DNA of 8,743 nt. It comes from Candidatus Zhuqueibacterota bacterium (GTDB lineage: Bacteria; Zhuqueibacterota; Zhuqueibacteria; Oceanimicrobiales; Oceanimicrobiaceae). The DNA lies in contig JAABYK010000247.1 in assembly GCA_011775825.1 (NCBI GenBank), positions 13,694 to 22,436 of the forward strand. The letters run 5' to 3'. The position numbers and the translations under genes are program-made. The stretch's first letter is position 1; the number at the start of each line of letters is the position of its first letter. The notes below the pieces were generated by a model that saw nothing but the letters and a program-made list of their open reading frames with translations, was not told the origin of the DNA and did no database searches. Shown here in pieces: positions 1 through 5,970 of this stretch.

Positions 1-2
1 GT

Positions 3-176
3 GTGTACATAGCTTCGTGTCCGACGTTACAAGGCTGTTATACACAGGGAGACACGATTGAGGAGGCTGTTGAGAATTTAAAGGATTGCATAAAACTGCA
101 TCTTGAAGCTCGGAAATCTCTTGGTGAACCGATCCCGATCGAGGTTCTGGTTGATGAGGTTGAGGTAAGTGTCTAA
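3..176 (+). CDS. hicB: HicB-family antitoxin, C-terminal part (5' end outside window)
   Basis: The frame is open from the left edge, with codons starting at base 3, and ends in TAA at 174-176, giving 57 residues. The segment YIASCPTLQGCYTQGDTIEEA, followed by a helix rich in Glu, Leu and Lys (ENLKDCIKLHLEA), is the classic HicB (UPF0150) partly degraded RNase H-like fold. It closes with the usual GEPIPIEV strand. HicB proteins neutralise HicA mRNA interferases by direct binding, and many also repress their own operon through a DNA-binding segment. No helix-turn-helix or ribbon-helix-helix tail follows here, so this is the short, single-domain form. The start codon and promoter lie outside the window. 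The gene overlaps the downstream hicA start by 8 bp, the normal translationally coupled arrangement with antitoxin first. Family assignment is secure; activity is inferred. Confidence 0.88.
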   Translation: MYIASCPTLQGCYTQGDTIEEAVENLKDCIKLHLEARKSLGEPIPIEVLVDEVEVSV

Positions 177-397
177 AAAGCTGGTTCCAAGTCGCCCGGA
201 GAAGGTGATTCGAGTACTTGAGAAACTGGGATTCAAAAGGATTCGCCAGAGTGGCAGTCATGCGGTGTTTCATCATCCCGATGGCAGTTGGACAACGGTG
301 CCCGTTCATAAACGGTAAAGACATCGCTCGAGGAACCCTTCGTAAGATATTAAAAGACGCGGACATCTCTGTGGAGGACTTTAACAAGTTGAGGTAG
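169..397 (+). pseudogene. hicA: HicA-family mRNA interferase toxin, interrupted by a +1 frameshift
   Basis: Reading from GTG at 169, inside the hicB stop region, gives a typical HicA N-terminus: VIRVLEKLGF, then GSHAVFHHPDG with the conserved catalytic-type His (residue 31), then TTVPVH. After codon 48 (AAA, 310-312) the frame hits TAA at 316-318. The rest of the family signature, GKDIARGTLRKILKDADIS, continues in another frame from 314 to the TAG at 395-397. One extra base near 313 (a C between AAA and GGTAAA) explains everything. Removing it restores a 75-residue protein, the usual HicA length. HicA is a small double-stranded-RNA-binding-fold RNase that cleaves mRNA when HicB is lost. The GAGG at 162-165 is only 3 nt from the GTG, so translation probably depends on coupling to hicB. 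As sequenced, the toxin lacks its C-terminal third and is likely inactive. A sequencing error is the main alternative. Confidence 0.85.
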
Positions 398-528
398 GGT
401 AATTTACATAATCCAGCAACTGTGCTGCGGTTAGCCTGAAAGTTTTTCGGCTGGCGGTAATTACGCCCAGGTTTATGTGGATGGAACCAGCGTGGCTATA
501 ACTTGGCACTATCCATCCGTCGGGGTAT
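398..528. other. Convergent intergenic region with several short dyads
   Basis: This gap lies between hicA (+) and the TPR gene (-), whose 3' ends face each other. No supported gene is present. Four foldable segments occur in a row: CAGCA/TGCTG with a 4-nt loop (414-427); AGCC-GAAA/TTTC-GGCT with one bulged T (433-452); GGCG/CGCC with a 7-nt loop (453-467); and GGATGGA/TCCATCC with a 26-nt loop (479-518). None is followed by a clean U-tract on either strand, so none is a standard intrinsic terminator. Together they may still slow or end transcription from both sides. Function is inferred from position only. Confidence 0.35.
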
Positions 529-1659
529 CTACTGGGGCGATTCTAACCGCAATTCCTCCGACTTGAGAAAGGCTTGCTGGCCTTTTTCTCTGTTGTCGGT
601 ATTTGTGTACGCCACGCCAAGATTTCGCCAGAGGTCAGGATCTTTGGGGCGTATCTCTAATGCCTTTTCAAGATAAGGAATCGCTCTTTTGTAATTCAGG
701 ATGATCCGGTTCTTTAAGTTTTGTATTTCTTCCGGTGTGTAGGTTCCGTTGTTGGCCTTTTTGAGTTTTTTTCGCAGACTCTCAGCCATACTCAAATAGG
801 CATTTCCAATATTCGAGGTGGCTTCAAATTCGTTTGGGTTAAGCTCAAGCACACGCTGAAAAAGCTGAATGGATTTCAGATAGTTTTCCCTCTTGTAGTG
901 GTGAACCCCATATAAAAATATCAGGTCCTGGTCGAGTGGGTTGGCTTTTATGGCTCGCTCGAACGCCCGAAATGCTTTATCCATTCTCCCCAGACGTTCA
1001 TAGGTAATGGCAAGATTCGCCAGGGCATCGCGATGATCGGGCTCGATTTTCAGCACCTTTTTCAAGGTTGCCACGGTTTGCTCAAATTTGTTTTGGCTGT
1101 AATAGAGATTGGCCACAGAAATCAGTAGCTCTGAATCGTTCGGGTACTTTTCCAACAGTCGGTTGTAAACAAACAAAGCATTGTTCAGTTGATTGCTGTT
1201 TAAAAAACACACGGCTAATTTCTTATGAGCTTCGTGTTTCGAAGAATCAATGAGGATTGCCGTTTTGAAGTATTTTTCACCTTTAGCATAATCGCGCTTA
1301 TCCAGTGCAATAATGCCAGCATTATACTGGTCAGTCCAGTGCCGTTCTCGCTCTGCCGTAATTTGCGGTCGGAACGTCTCAGAAAGCTGCAGAGACTTCT
1401 CAAACTCGTTCTTCATTTCCCGATACCGGGCCTTATGTCCATACGCTTTCCCCAGCAAGAAATGTGCTTCAGCGTTTTCGGGATCGTTTTCGACAGCAAT
1501 TTCTAATTGTTCAATCGCATTCTCCCAGTCACGGTTTTGCATGTAAATCTTAGCGGAGGTCACTTCCTTTGGCTGGCAACCGAAAAGCCATTGTAGAAGC
1601 AGAAGACATGCAACGATGTAGAAAAGCCGAGATAGAGTTTTGAAGGTAGGGGTATACAT
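529..1659 (-). CDS. Tetratricopeptide-repeat (TPR) lipoprotein
   Basis: The 376-residue protein starts with a hydrophobic signal segment (about residues 9-27) ending in the lipobox LFGC, so Cys28 should be lipidated and the protein held on the periplasmic face of a membrane. The rest is helical TPR: recognisable units start near residues 35, 63, 110, 143, 174, 208, 242, 276 and 341, with the usual A/G/Y and end-of-repeat Pro spacing (for example NDPENAEAHFLLGKAY, IEPDHRDALANLAITYERLG, LNPNEFEATSNIGNAY). The unit starting near 276 is split by about 35 inserted, Lys-rich residues (292-325). TPR arrays bind protein partners; no partner or enzyme domain is visible. The gene lies 34 bp behind mtnA on the same strand and is probably co-transcribed. 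Its leader has no good Shine-Dalgarno near the ATG: an A-rich run precedes it and AAGGA is about 20 nt away. The family call is firm; the role is unknown. Confidence 0.85.
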   Translation of the reverse strand: MYTPTFKTLSRLFYIVACLLLLQWLFGCQPKEVTSAKIYMQNRDWENAIEQLEIAVENDPENAEAHFLLGKAYGHKARYREMKNEFEKSLQLSETFRPQITAERERHWTDQYNAGIIALDKRDYAKGEKYFKTAILIDSSKHEAHKKLAVCFLNSNQLNNALFVYNRLLEKYPNDSELLISVANLYYSQNKFEQTVATLKKVLKIEPDHRDALANLAITYERLGRMDKAFRAFERAIKANPLDQDLIFLYGVHHYKRENYLKSIQLFQRVLELNPNEFEATSNIGNAYLSMAESLRKKLKKANNGTYTPEEIQNLKNRIILNYKRAIPYLEKALEIRPKDPDLWRNLGVAYTNTDNREKGQQAFLKSEELRLESPQ

Positions 1660-1693
1660 TTTTTTCTTTACTGTTAAATCCTTTTAACCTTAA

Positions 1694-2743
1694 CTACGAA
1701 TTTTGATTTCTTGCAGACTTCTTCAAATTAATCTCAAATGGAGGCTCGATCACGCCCTCCTCGGTTATGATGGCGCTAATCAACTCATGAGGCGTAATAT
1801 CAAACGCGGGGCTGTACACCTTCGCATTTTGGGGAGCCGTTCTTTTCCCAAACCCTTCCGTCACTTCTTCCGCAGCGCGTTCTTCGATGGGAATGTCGGC
1901 TCCCTTTTTGATATTAAAGTCAATGGTTGAATAGGGAGCCGCGACATAAAATGGGATGCCGTGCTTTTCTGCGAGAACCGCGACACTGTACGTTCCGATT
2001 TTGTTGGCGGTATCGCCGTTCGCGGCAATGCGATCCGCACCAACAATCACACAATCGACTTTCTCTTGTTGCATGACAAACGCTGCGGTGTTATCGGTGA
2101 TGAGCGTCACATCGATGCCTTCATTCATGAGTTCCCAAACATTGAGTCGTGCGCCCTGAAGCAGCGGCCGGGTTTCGTCTGCATAGACGTTCACTTTCTT
2201 GCCTTCCTCGTTGGCAGCAAAGACCACGCCAAGTGCCGTGCCATAATCAGCGGTGGCCAACGCACCGGTGTTGCAGTGGGTCAAAACATGCGAGCCATTT
2301 TTGATGAGTTTAGCCCCGTGTTTGCCAATTCGGCGACAGATCTCGCGATCTTCTTCCCAGATTTTCAAGGCTTCCTGTAACAGCCGTTCTTTGATTTTTT
2401 CGACACCAAGAGTTGCATTTTCCTGAGCAACTTTTTTCATGCGATTGAGTGCCCAGGATAGATTCACGGCGGTCGGGCGGGTTGCATTTAAATAATCGGC
2501 GATTCGATTCAGCTCTCTAAGAAACGCTTCTTTGTCGTTACCTTCGAAATTCTGAATGCCCAAAACCAACCCGAACGCCCCGGCTATTCCGATTGCAGGC
2601 GCCCCACGCACCCGTAAGGACTTGATCCCCTCTGCCAGCACCTCGACATCCTCGATATCGAGATAGACCAATTCCTCGGGCAGTTTCGTTTGGTCTATCA
2701 TTCGAACCTTTCCATTCAGCCACTCAATGGTCGTAACAGGCAT
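1694..2743 (-). CDS. mtnA: S-methyl-5-thioribose-1-phosphate isomerase
   Basis: MtnA converts 5-methylthioribose 1-phosphate to 5-methylthioribulose 1-phosphate in the methionine salvage pathway, recycling the methylthioadenosine left by polyamine and other S-adenosylmethionine-dependent reactions. It is cytosolic. At 349 residues it is full length and belongs to the eIF2B alpha/beta/delta-related family. Visible signatures are RGAPAIG (46-52), the catalytic cysteine in THCNTGALATADYGTA (Cys157), YADETRPLLQGARL (187-200), the catalytic aspartate in VGADR (Asp237), and NGDTANKIGTYSVAVLA (242-258). The ATG is supported by AGGAG (2749-2753) 5 nt upstream. No other salvage gene (mtnK, mtnB, mtnC or mtnD type) lies in the window, so the pathway must be completed elsewhere or the enzyme may serve a shunt. 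A TPR lipoprotein gene follows closely. Ribose-1,5-bisphosphate isomerase is a related family, but the motifs and the length favour MtnA. Confidence 0.95.
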   Translation of the reverse strand: MPVTTIEWLNGKVRMIDQTKLPEELVYLDIEDVEVLAEGIKSLRVRGAPAIGIAGAFGLVLGIQNFEGNDKEAFLRELNRIADYLNATRPTAVNLSWALNRMKKVAQENATLGVEKIKERLLQEALKIWEEDREICRRIGKHGAKLIKNGSHVLTHCNTGALATADYGTALGVVFAANEEGKKVNVYADETRPLLQGARLNVWELMNEGIDVTLITDNTAAFVMQQEKVDCVIVGADRIAANGDTANKIGTYSVAVLAEKHGIPFYVAAPYSTIDFNIKKGADIPIEERAAEEVTEGFGKRTAPQNAKVYSPAFDITPHELISAIITEEGVIEPPFEINLKKSARNQNS

Positions 2744-2815
2744 AAGCGCTCCTGAATATTAATTTCCGTGAAAGAAGAATGTTCACTTCTCAGCCGTGAT
2801 CTTTGTCTGCATTTG

Positions 2816-2844
2816 TATCTATTTTAAAGAAAAAAAGTTTACAA
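2816..2844 (-). promoter_or_regulatory. Possible sigma70-like promoter of mtnA
   Basis: On the minus strand TTGTAA (2839-2844) and TAGATA (2816-2821) are 17 bp apart, about 75 bp upstream of the mtnA start. The surrounding DNA is AT-rich. The boxes match the consensus at only four and three of six positions. The 197-bp gap (2744-2940) has no gene and otherwise contains only the mtnA ribosome binding site. I see no clear terminator for the LytR_C gene in it. Confidence 0.3.
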
Positions 2845-2940
2845 GAATAAAGCAAGGGTTTTGTTGGAAGGACGGGCTTGACTGCTTCAAATCATCGGTA
2901 AAAGAGAGGAAATTTTTAAATAACGACAGAGCAGTTGTAC

Positions 2941-3504
2941 CTACATTCCGTCTTGACGCATCTGCTTGTACGCCTTCAACGTTTTGTAGTCTTTGCCAAT
3001 CAAAACCGTGACCATGAGCTGCTGAGATTCCTCCAATTGCGGTTGTACTTGACGCTCATCCACGCCGAGTGCTTTGGCGATCTTCGTCGCATTGACATTT
3101 TGAATGGAAACACGGTCTAAAACAGTGGTCCGCGGTAGATCAAAGCCTCCAGGATAATTTCCAACATTGACGACATCGAAGTTGTTCTGACGCAAATATT
3201 CGGTGAAATCGTGAGCGAGACCTTGTACGCCGCACGCATTGAGCACTTCCACTGTGATGATTTCCCCCTGAGGTTCCTCAGTGGAATTACCGGGCAAATT
3301 CATAGAAACGGGTTTTTCATTGGGAGAGGCAAAGAAATCGGAAAGCAGGGAGGCAATTAGAACAAAATTTACCAGGCTCAAGGTCCAAAGGGCGACGGTT
3401 AGAAATCGTTCCTTCAGGGTTTTTTTTCGGGTGTTTCTGGAAGTACGCCCCCGTTTTCTCTTGGCCAAATTTTTCTGGCGAAAGTTGCGTCTTCTCTTGA
3501 CCAT
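2941..3504 (-). CDS. Membrane-anchored LytR_C-domain protein
   Basis: I place the start at the ATG of 3502-3504 (187 residues), not at the upstream in-frame ATG of 3543. The sequence AAGGAGGAGG directly precedes 3504, and the longer version would begin inside a terminator-like hairpin. The product has a very basic, Arg/Lys-rich cytoplasmic tail (residues 1-33), one membrane helix (about 35-58), a short linker, and a LytR C-terminal domain (about 82-176) beginning ITVEVLNACGVQGLA and ending VTVLIGKDY. In LytR-CpsA-Psr enzymes this domain follows the catalytic domain that attaches glycopolymers to the wall. Here the catalytic LCP domain is absent, so enzymatic ligase activity is not expected. 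Topology predicts the LytR_C domain outside the cytoplasm. The gene lies just downstream of a small secreted-protein gene on the same strand. Domain assignment is good; function is unknown. Confidence 0.8.
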   Translation of the reverse strand: MVKRRRNFRQKNLAKRKRGRTSRNTRKKTLKERFLTVALWTLSLVNFVLIASLLSDFFASPNEKPVSMNLPGNSTEEPQGEIITVEVLNACGVQGLAHDFTEYLRQNNFDVVNVGNYPGGFDLPRTTVLDRVSIQNVNATKIAKALGVDERQVQPQLEESQQLMVTVLIGKDYKTLKAYKQMRQDGM

Positions 3505-3514
3505 CCTCCTCCTT
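3505..3514 (-). promoter_or_regulatory. Ribosome binding site that fixes the LytR_C start
   Basis: The minus-strand sequence AAGGAGGAGG abuts the ATG of 3504. The leading AAGGAG has a 4-nt gap to the ATG. In the longer reading frame this same stretch would encode Leu-Arg-Arg-Arg, which looks like a by-product of a purine-rich ribosome binding site. Confidence 0.75.
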
Positions 3515-3543
3515 AAAAAATGACCGAGGGATGACTCGGTCAT
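3515..3543 (-). terminator. Hairpin with U-tract (terminator or attenuator) before the LytR_C gene
   Basis: On the minus strand the 9-bp perfect stem ATGACCGAG/CTCGGTCAT (3535-3543 with 3520-3528) encloses the 6-nt loop TCATCC and is followed at once by a run of T (3515-3519). This is a textbook intrinsic terminator 36 nt after the stop of the secreted-protein gene. The T-run runs straight into the AAGGAGG ribosome binding site of the LytR_C gene, leaving no room for a promoter between them. Transcripts for that gene must therefore read through it or start within it. A pure terminator is the simplest reading; attenuation or translational control is possible. Confidence 0.8.
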
Positions 3544-3579
3544 TAGGGTTTGCGTTATTCAGTGAATGAATCGCTCCGT

Positions 3580-4089
3580 TTATTCTTTTTCGTGTTCTTC
3601 CGTTTCCCACCACGCCTTGCGCGCTCCCACTCGATTGAGTGGTGAGGAATAATAGTAAGACCTCGGCTGTTGACTGAATTCAAATTGAACTTTGAAATTG
3701 TCAGCGGGTTGATATTTGAATCCTGCTCCAGACACGAAGAGTTCGTTCTGGCTCAAGTTGGTTTGGCCAAAATCACCGAAAGGACGATGAAGGAAGCCAA
3801 ACTGAAAATACATGGTAAGCGGATCGGAGAATTGATAGTGCATGGTGTTTAAATAGACTCCTTGCCCAAAGCTCTGTCCACCCAAGGAAGAAAACGAGAA
3901 AGAATAACTGTGACTCATGGAGAATTTATTCGGATCGAGTCCAAGCAAGCCGACCATATTCGAGACACCTGAGGGTTTTATTAAGGCACTTGCCATATCG
4001 ACCTGCTTATCCTGCTTCAATTGACCAAATACCAACGTTGGAAGGATCAGCAGGGATAAGCCGACACAGAAAAGCTTCATTGGTTTCAT
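3580..4089 (-). CDS. Small secreted beta-rich protein, probably outer-membrane associated
   Basis: I do not recognise the family. The 169-residue product has a clear Sec signal peptide: Lys start, hydrophobic core at residues 6-20, and likely cleavage after VFG at residue 22. The mature part alternates polar and aromatic residues in about five strands: FSMSHSYSFSFSSLG (56-70), GVYLNTMHYQFS (77-88), LTMYFQFGFLHRP (91-103), NELFVSGAGFKYQP (115-128) and NFKVQFEFSQQP (131-142). This pattern resembles outer-membrane barrel strands, but five visible strands are too few for a standard barrel. The tail is highly charged (WWETEEHEKE). The start is supported by GAGGT (4097-4101) 7 nt upstream of the ATG. 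A hairpin terminator follows, then the LytR_C gene on the same strand. Secretion is confident; outer-membrane location is inference. Confidence 0.7.
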   Translation of the reverse strand: MKPMKLFCVGLSLLILPTLVFGQLKQDKQVDMASALIKPSGVSNMVGLLGLDPNKFSMSHSYSFSFSSLGGQSFGQGVYLNTMHYQFSDPLTMYFQFGFLHRPFGDFGQTNLSQNELFVSGAGFKYQPADNFKVQFEFSQQPRSYYYSSPLNRVGARKAWWETEEHEKE

Positions 4090-4157
4090 GATCGTTACCT
4101 CGACTTAATTTAACACCCGCTTTAAAGTTGTTACCCTGTCTGTAAGAATCTGTTCCA

Positions 4158-4186
4158 TTAATAAAAAAAATATTCCTCAAAATCAA
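4158..4186 (-). promoter_or_regulatory. Possible promoter of the small secreted-protein gene
   Basis: On the minus strand TTGATT (4181-4186) and TATTAA (4158-4163) are separated by 17 bp that include a T8 run. They sit about 70 bp upstream of the ATG. Each box matches the sigma70 consensus at four of six positions. The region is very AT-rich, which raises the chance of a false match. The rest of the 228-bp gap (4090-4317) holds a weak 7-bp dyad at 4198-4225 and no gene. Confidence 0.35.
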
Positions 4187-4317
4187 TAAAATTTTTTAAC
4201 GCCTGCTGAATTTCCCGGAAGCGTTCGCAAAACCAGAAGTCTGCTACGTTTTCGCATCAACTGCTCAATCTATTTCGAGTCCCCTGGCGCCAGCGGTTTA
4301 ACGGTCAATTATGGGCG

Positions 4318-5796
4318 TTACAGCAGTTCTTCATCAATAGAGAGAACGATGTCGATGCGTCGGTTCTGAGCGCGTCCTTCCCTGGTTTCATTACTGGCAA
4401 TTGGTTTGCTTTCTCCGTAACCCAGGGCGGTCACTCGACTTTCATCCAATCCCATATTGGCCAATAAGTACTGTTTCACGGCCAGTGCTCGTTCGTAAGA
4501 AAGATTTTGGTTGTATTGTTCGTTGCCGATGGCATCCGTGTGTCCTTCAATCGTGATGGATGCGTCCGGGAATTTTCGAATTGCGCGTTGCACAGCCGTT
4601 AATAAGCTGAAATATTCCGGCTCGATGGTGGATTTTCCCGAAGGGAATGTGAGACCGATCAAGCGCAAGATAATGTCGTTACCGCGGCGTAACACCACGG
4701 CTTCTTCACTGGAGAAAATATCCTCGAGGGACTTGAATTTCTCTTCCCACTGCCTTTTTATTTCCAATTTGTACTGTTTTTCTTCGAGTTCTGCCTTCAG
4801 ACCGCGTTCCTTTTCTTGGTATTGCTGTAGTTCATCTCTTAGCTGTTGAAGTTTCTGATTTTTTTCGTCGACCTCGGCGAGTAATTGCTTTTTCTCTTTT
4901 TGAAGACTTTGGGTAATCTTGAAAATCCGATTTAATGGTTTGTCTAATCCCTCATCGAATTTCGGTTTGAATCCAAGTTCCCGGGCGATATCTTCTATCA
5001 AGGTTTCACGATCAAGAATGAAATTTTCCCACTCCTCGGGATTGTCTTCGAGGCGTTTGATCTGTTTGGTAAGAAAGATGGCGTGTCGGGCTTCAACTTC
5101 TGCTGCTTCCGCCTTCTCTTTCGCACTGGTTTCCGAACGACGGTTGCTATTTAGAATCGCCTCTGCTTCGTTCAACAATTTCTGTGCATTGGCATAAGTG
5201 ATCGGGGTGTATTTGTGGGCTTCCTCCTCCCGCGCTTCTTTAATTAAATTCCTTACCGCACCCATGATGCTTACTTTGATGGCGGTTAGTTCGGCCGTCC
5301 GATATAATTTGTTGATTTCCGGAACTTTCTTTTTTGCGTCTTTGACGTCCCCTTTTTCTAATTTTTTTGTCGCTGAAATAAACTCCTCTTCTGCATTTTT
5401 AAACGCTTCTTTTGCGTGCTCAGGTGCATTGGCTTTTAAGGCGTCTTCGCGTGCCTTCAAGGTGGTTGAAAACGTGACGTGACCTAATTTGGCAGCTTGT
5501 AAGCTTTGATCTAATTTAACGTTGACTTCCTTCAGTTTCCTTTCAATATCTTTCAAAGGTCTGCCATTCTTGAAGTCCTGCAGCGCCTCGTTGTACTTAT
5601 CAGAGGCTTGCTCAAAAAGCTTCGGAGAAAGGAGGTTTGCTTTTTCCGCCTGGGCTTGCACAAGTTTCTTCTCGGTCTTCCCGAACAAACTTTCTTTGAC
5701 ATCATCCAAATTTTGACTTAAGATCGGTGAAGCAGATAGCATCGAAAGAAAATACAGGCATGACGCAAAGCTTAGAACTTTAGATTTAATTCTCAT
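4318..5796 (-). CDS. OmpA-family peptidoglycan-binding protein with helical-repeat and coiled-coil N-terminal region
   Basis: The 492-residue protein has a Sec signal peptide (hydrophobic 8-26, probable cleavage near Ser27), a long helical region, and a C-terminal OmpA-like domain (about 380-487). The OmpA domain shows FPSGKSTIEPEYFSLL (384-399), EGHTDAIGNEQYNQNLSYERA (417-437) and NRRIDIVL (478-485). Asp421 and Arg436 are the positions that bind diaminopimelate in this family, so it should anchor to peptidoglycan. The N-terminal half carries three related helical units near 49-105, 113-175 and 183-245, resembling DUF4398-type repeats, each with an Ala-rich start, then a Lys/Glu helix. A coiled coil rich in Gln, Glu and Lys covers about 295-360. 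There is no N-terminal beta barrel, and no lipobox Cys near the cleavage site, so it is probably periplasmic. The gene is divergent from uppS with its own good promoter. Confidence 0.88.
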   Translation of the reverse strand: MRIKSKVLSFASCLYFLSMLSASPILSQNLDDVKESLFGKTEKKLVQAQAEKANLLSPKLFEQASDKYNEALQDFKNGRPLKDIERKLKEVNVKLDQSLQAAKLGHVTFSTTLKAREDALKANAPEHAKEAFKNAEEEFISATKKLEKGDVKDAKKKVPEINKLYRTAELTAIKVSIMGAVRNLIKEAREEEAHKYTPITYANAQKLLNEAEAILNSNRRSETSAKEKAEAAEVEARHAIFLTKQIKRLEDNPEEWENFILDRETLIEDIARELGFKPKFDEGLDKPLNRIFKITQSLQKEKKQLLAEVDEKNQKLQQLRDELQQYQEKERGLKAELEEKQYKLEIKRQWEEKFKSLEDIFSSEEAVVLRRGNDIILRLIGLTFPSGKSTIEPEYFSLLTAVQRAIRKFPDASITIEGHTDAIGNEQYNQNLSYERALAVKQYLLANMGLDESRVTALGYGESKPIASNETREGRAQNRRIDIVLSIDEELL

Positions 5797-5835
5797 CGTT
5801 TACCCCTTCCTTAATTTAATTGATATCCTCTCTTT

Positions 5836-5865
5836 GCCGGTTTTCCGACAATATGTCGAATCGGC
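5836..5865 (-). promoter_or_regulatory. Hairpin in the 5' leader of the OmpA-family gene
   Basis: In the minus-strand RNA, CGACA/TGTCG closes a 3-nt loop and is extended by a G-U and a U-A pair. An outer GCCG/CGGC (5862-5865 with 5836-5839) can close it further. The element lies between the predicted transcription start (near 5868) and the ribosome binding site, so it would be at or near the 5' end of the mRNA. Such 5' stems often stabilise messages of abundant outer-membrane proteins; that role is inferred here. Confidence 0.4.
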
Positions 5866-5874
5866 CAACACCTT

Positions 5875-5903
5875 AAAGTAGTTAATTCCTAAAGTCTTGT
5901 CAA
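5875..5903 (-). promoter_or_regulatory. Sigma70-type promoter of the OmpA-family gene
   Basis: On the minus strand a perfect TTGACA (5898-5903) is followed 17 bp later by TACTTT (5875-5880), which keeps the core TA...T of a -10 box. It points at the OmpA-family gene and predicts a leader of roughly 70 nt. A purine-rich ribosome binding site (GGAAGGGG) lies about 7 nt before that gene's ATG. Confidence 0.55.
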
Positions 5904-5970
5904 GCAGATTTAGTATTTTTAATTTAATGGAACTGTTCTTTAATTAGAATGTGAAATTATAACGCAAGTG

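Noticed and set aside
430..503. GGTTAGCC and CTATAAC boxes resembling integron attC ends beside a toxin-antitoxin cassette
   Set aside because: Both boxes deviate from the consensus and their order and orientation are the reverse of an attC site.
435..563. Stop-free stretch of 43 codons on the plus strand reading AGGNYAQVYVDGTSVAITWHY
   Set aside because: It has no start codon or ribosome binding site and runs into the end of the well-supported TPR gene on the other strand. I cannot match it to a family, so chance or an untraceable gene remnant is more likely.
1673..1688. Dyad GTTAAA/TTTAAC with AGGA in the loop upstream of the TPR gene
   Set aside because: The stem is only six A/T-rich pairs and the AGGA is about 20 nt from the ATG, so a role in translation control is not supported.
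1961..2380. 139-codon plus-strand open frame
   Set aside because: It is a shadow of mtnA, whose motifs on the minus strand are unambiguous; the frame has no ribosome binding site and no recognisable domain.
4198..4225. Dyad AACGCCT/AAGCGTT as terminator of the OmpA-family gene
   Set aside because: The stem needs a wobble pair and a 14-nt loop, and on the minus strand the following bases are TTAAAAAA rather than an immediate U-run.
4284..4293. Perfect 10-bp palindrome CTGGCGCCAG just after the OmpA-family stop
   Set aside because: It has no loop and no following T-run, so it cannot act as an intrinsic terminator. A 10-bp palindrome is not rare enough to call an operator.
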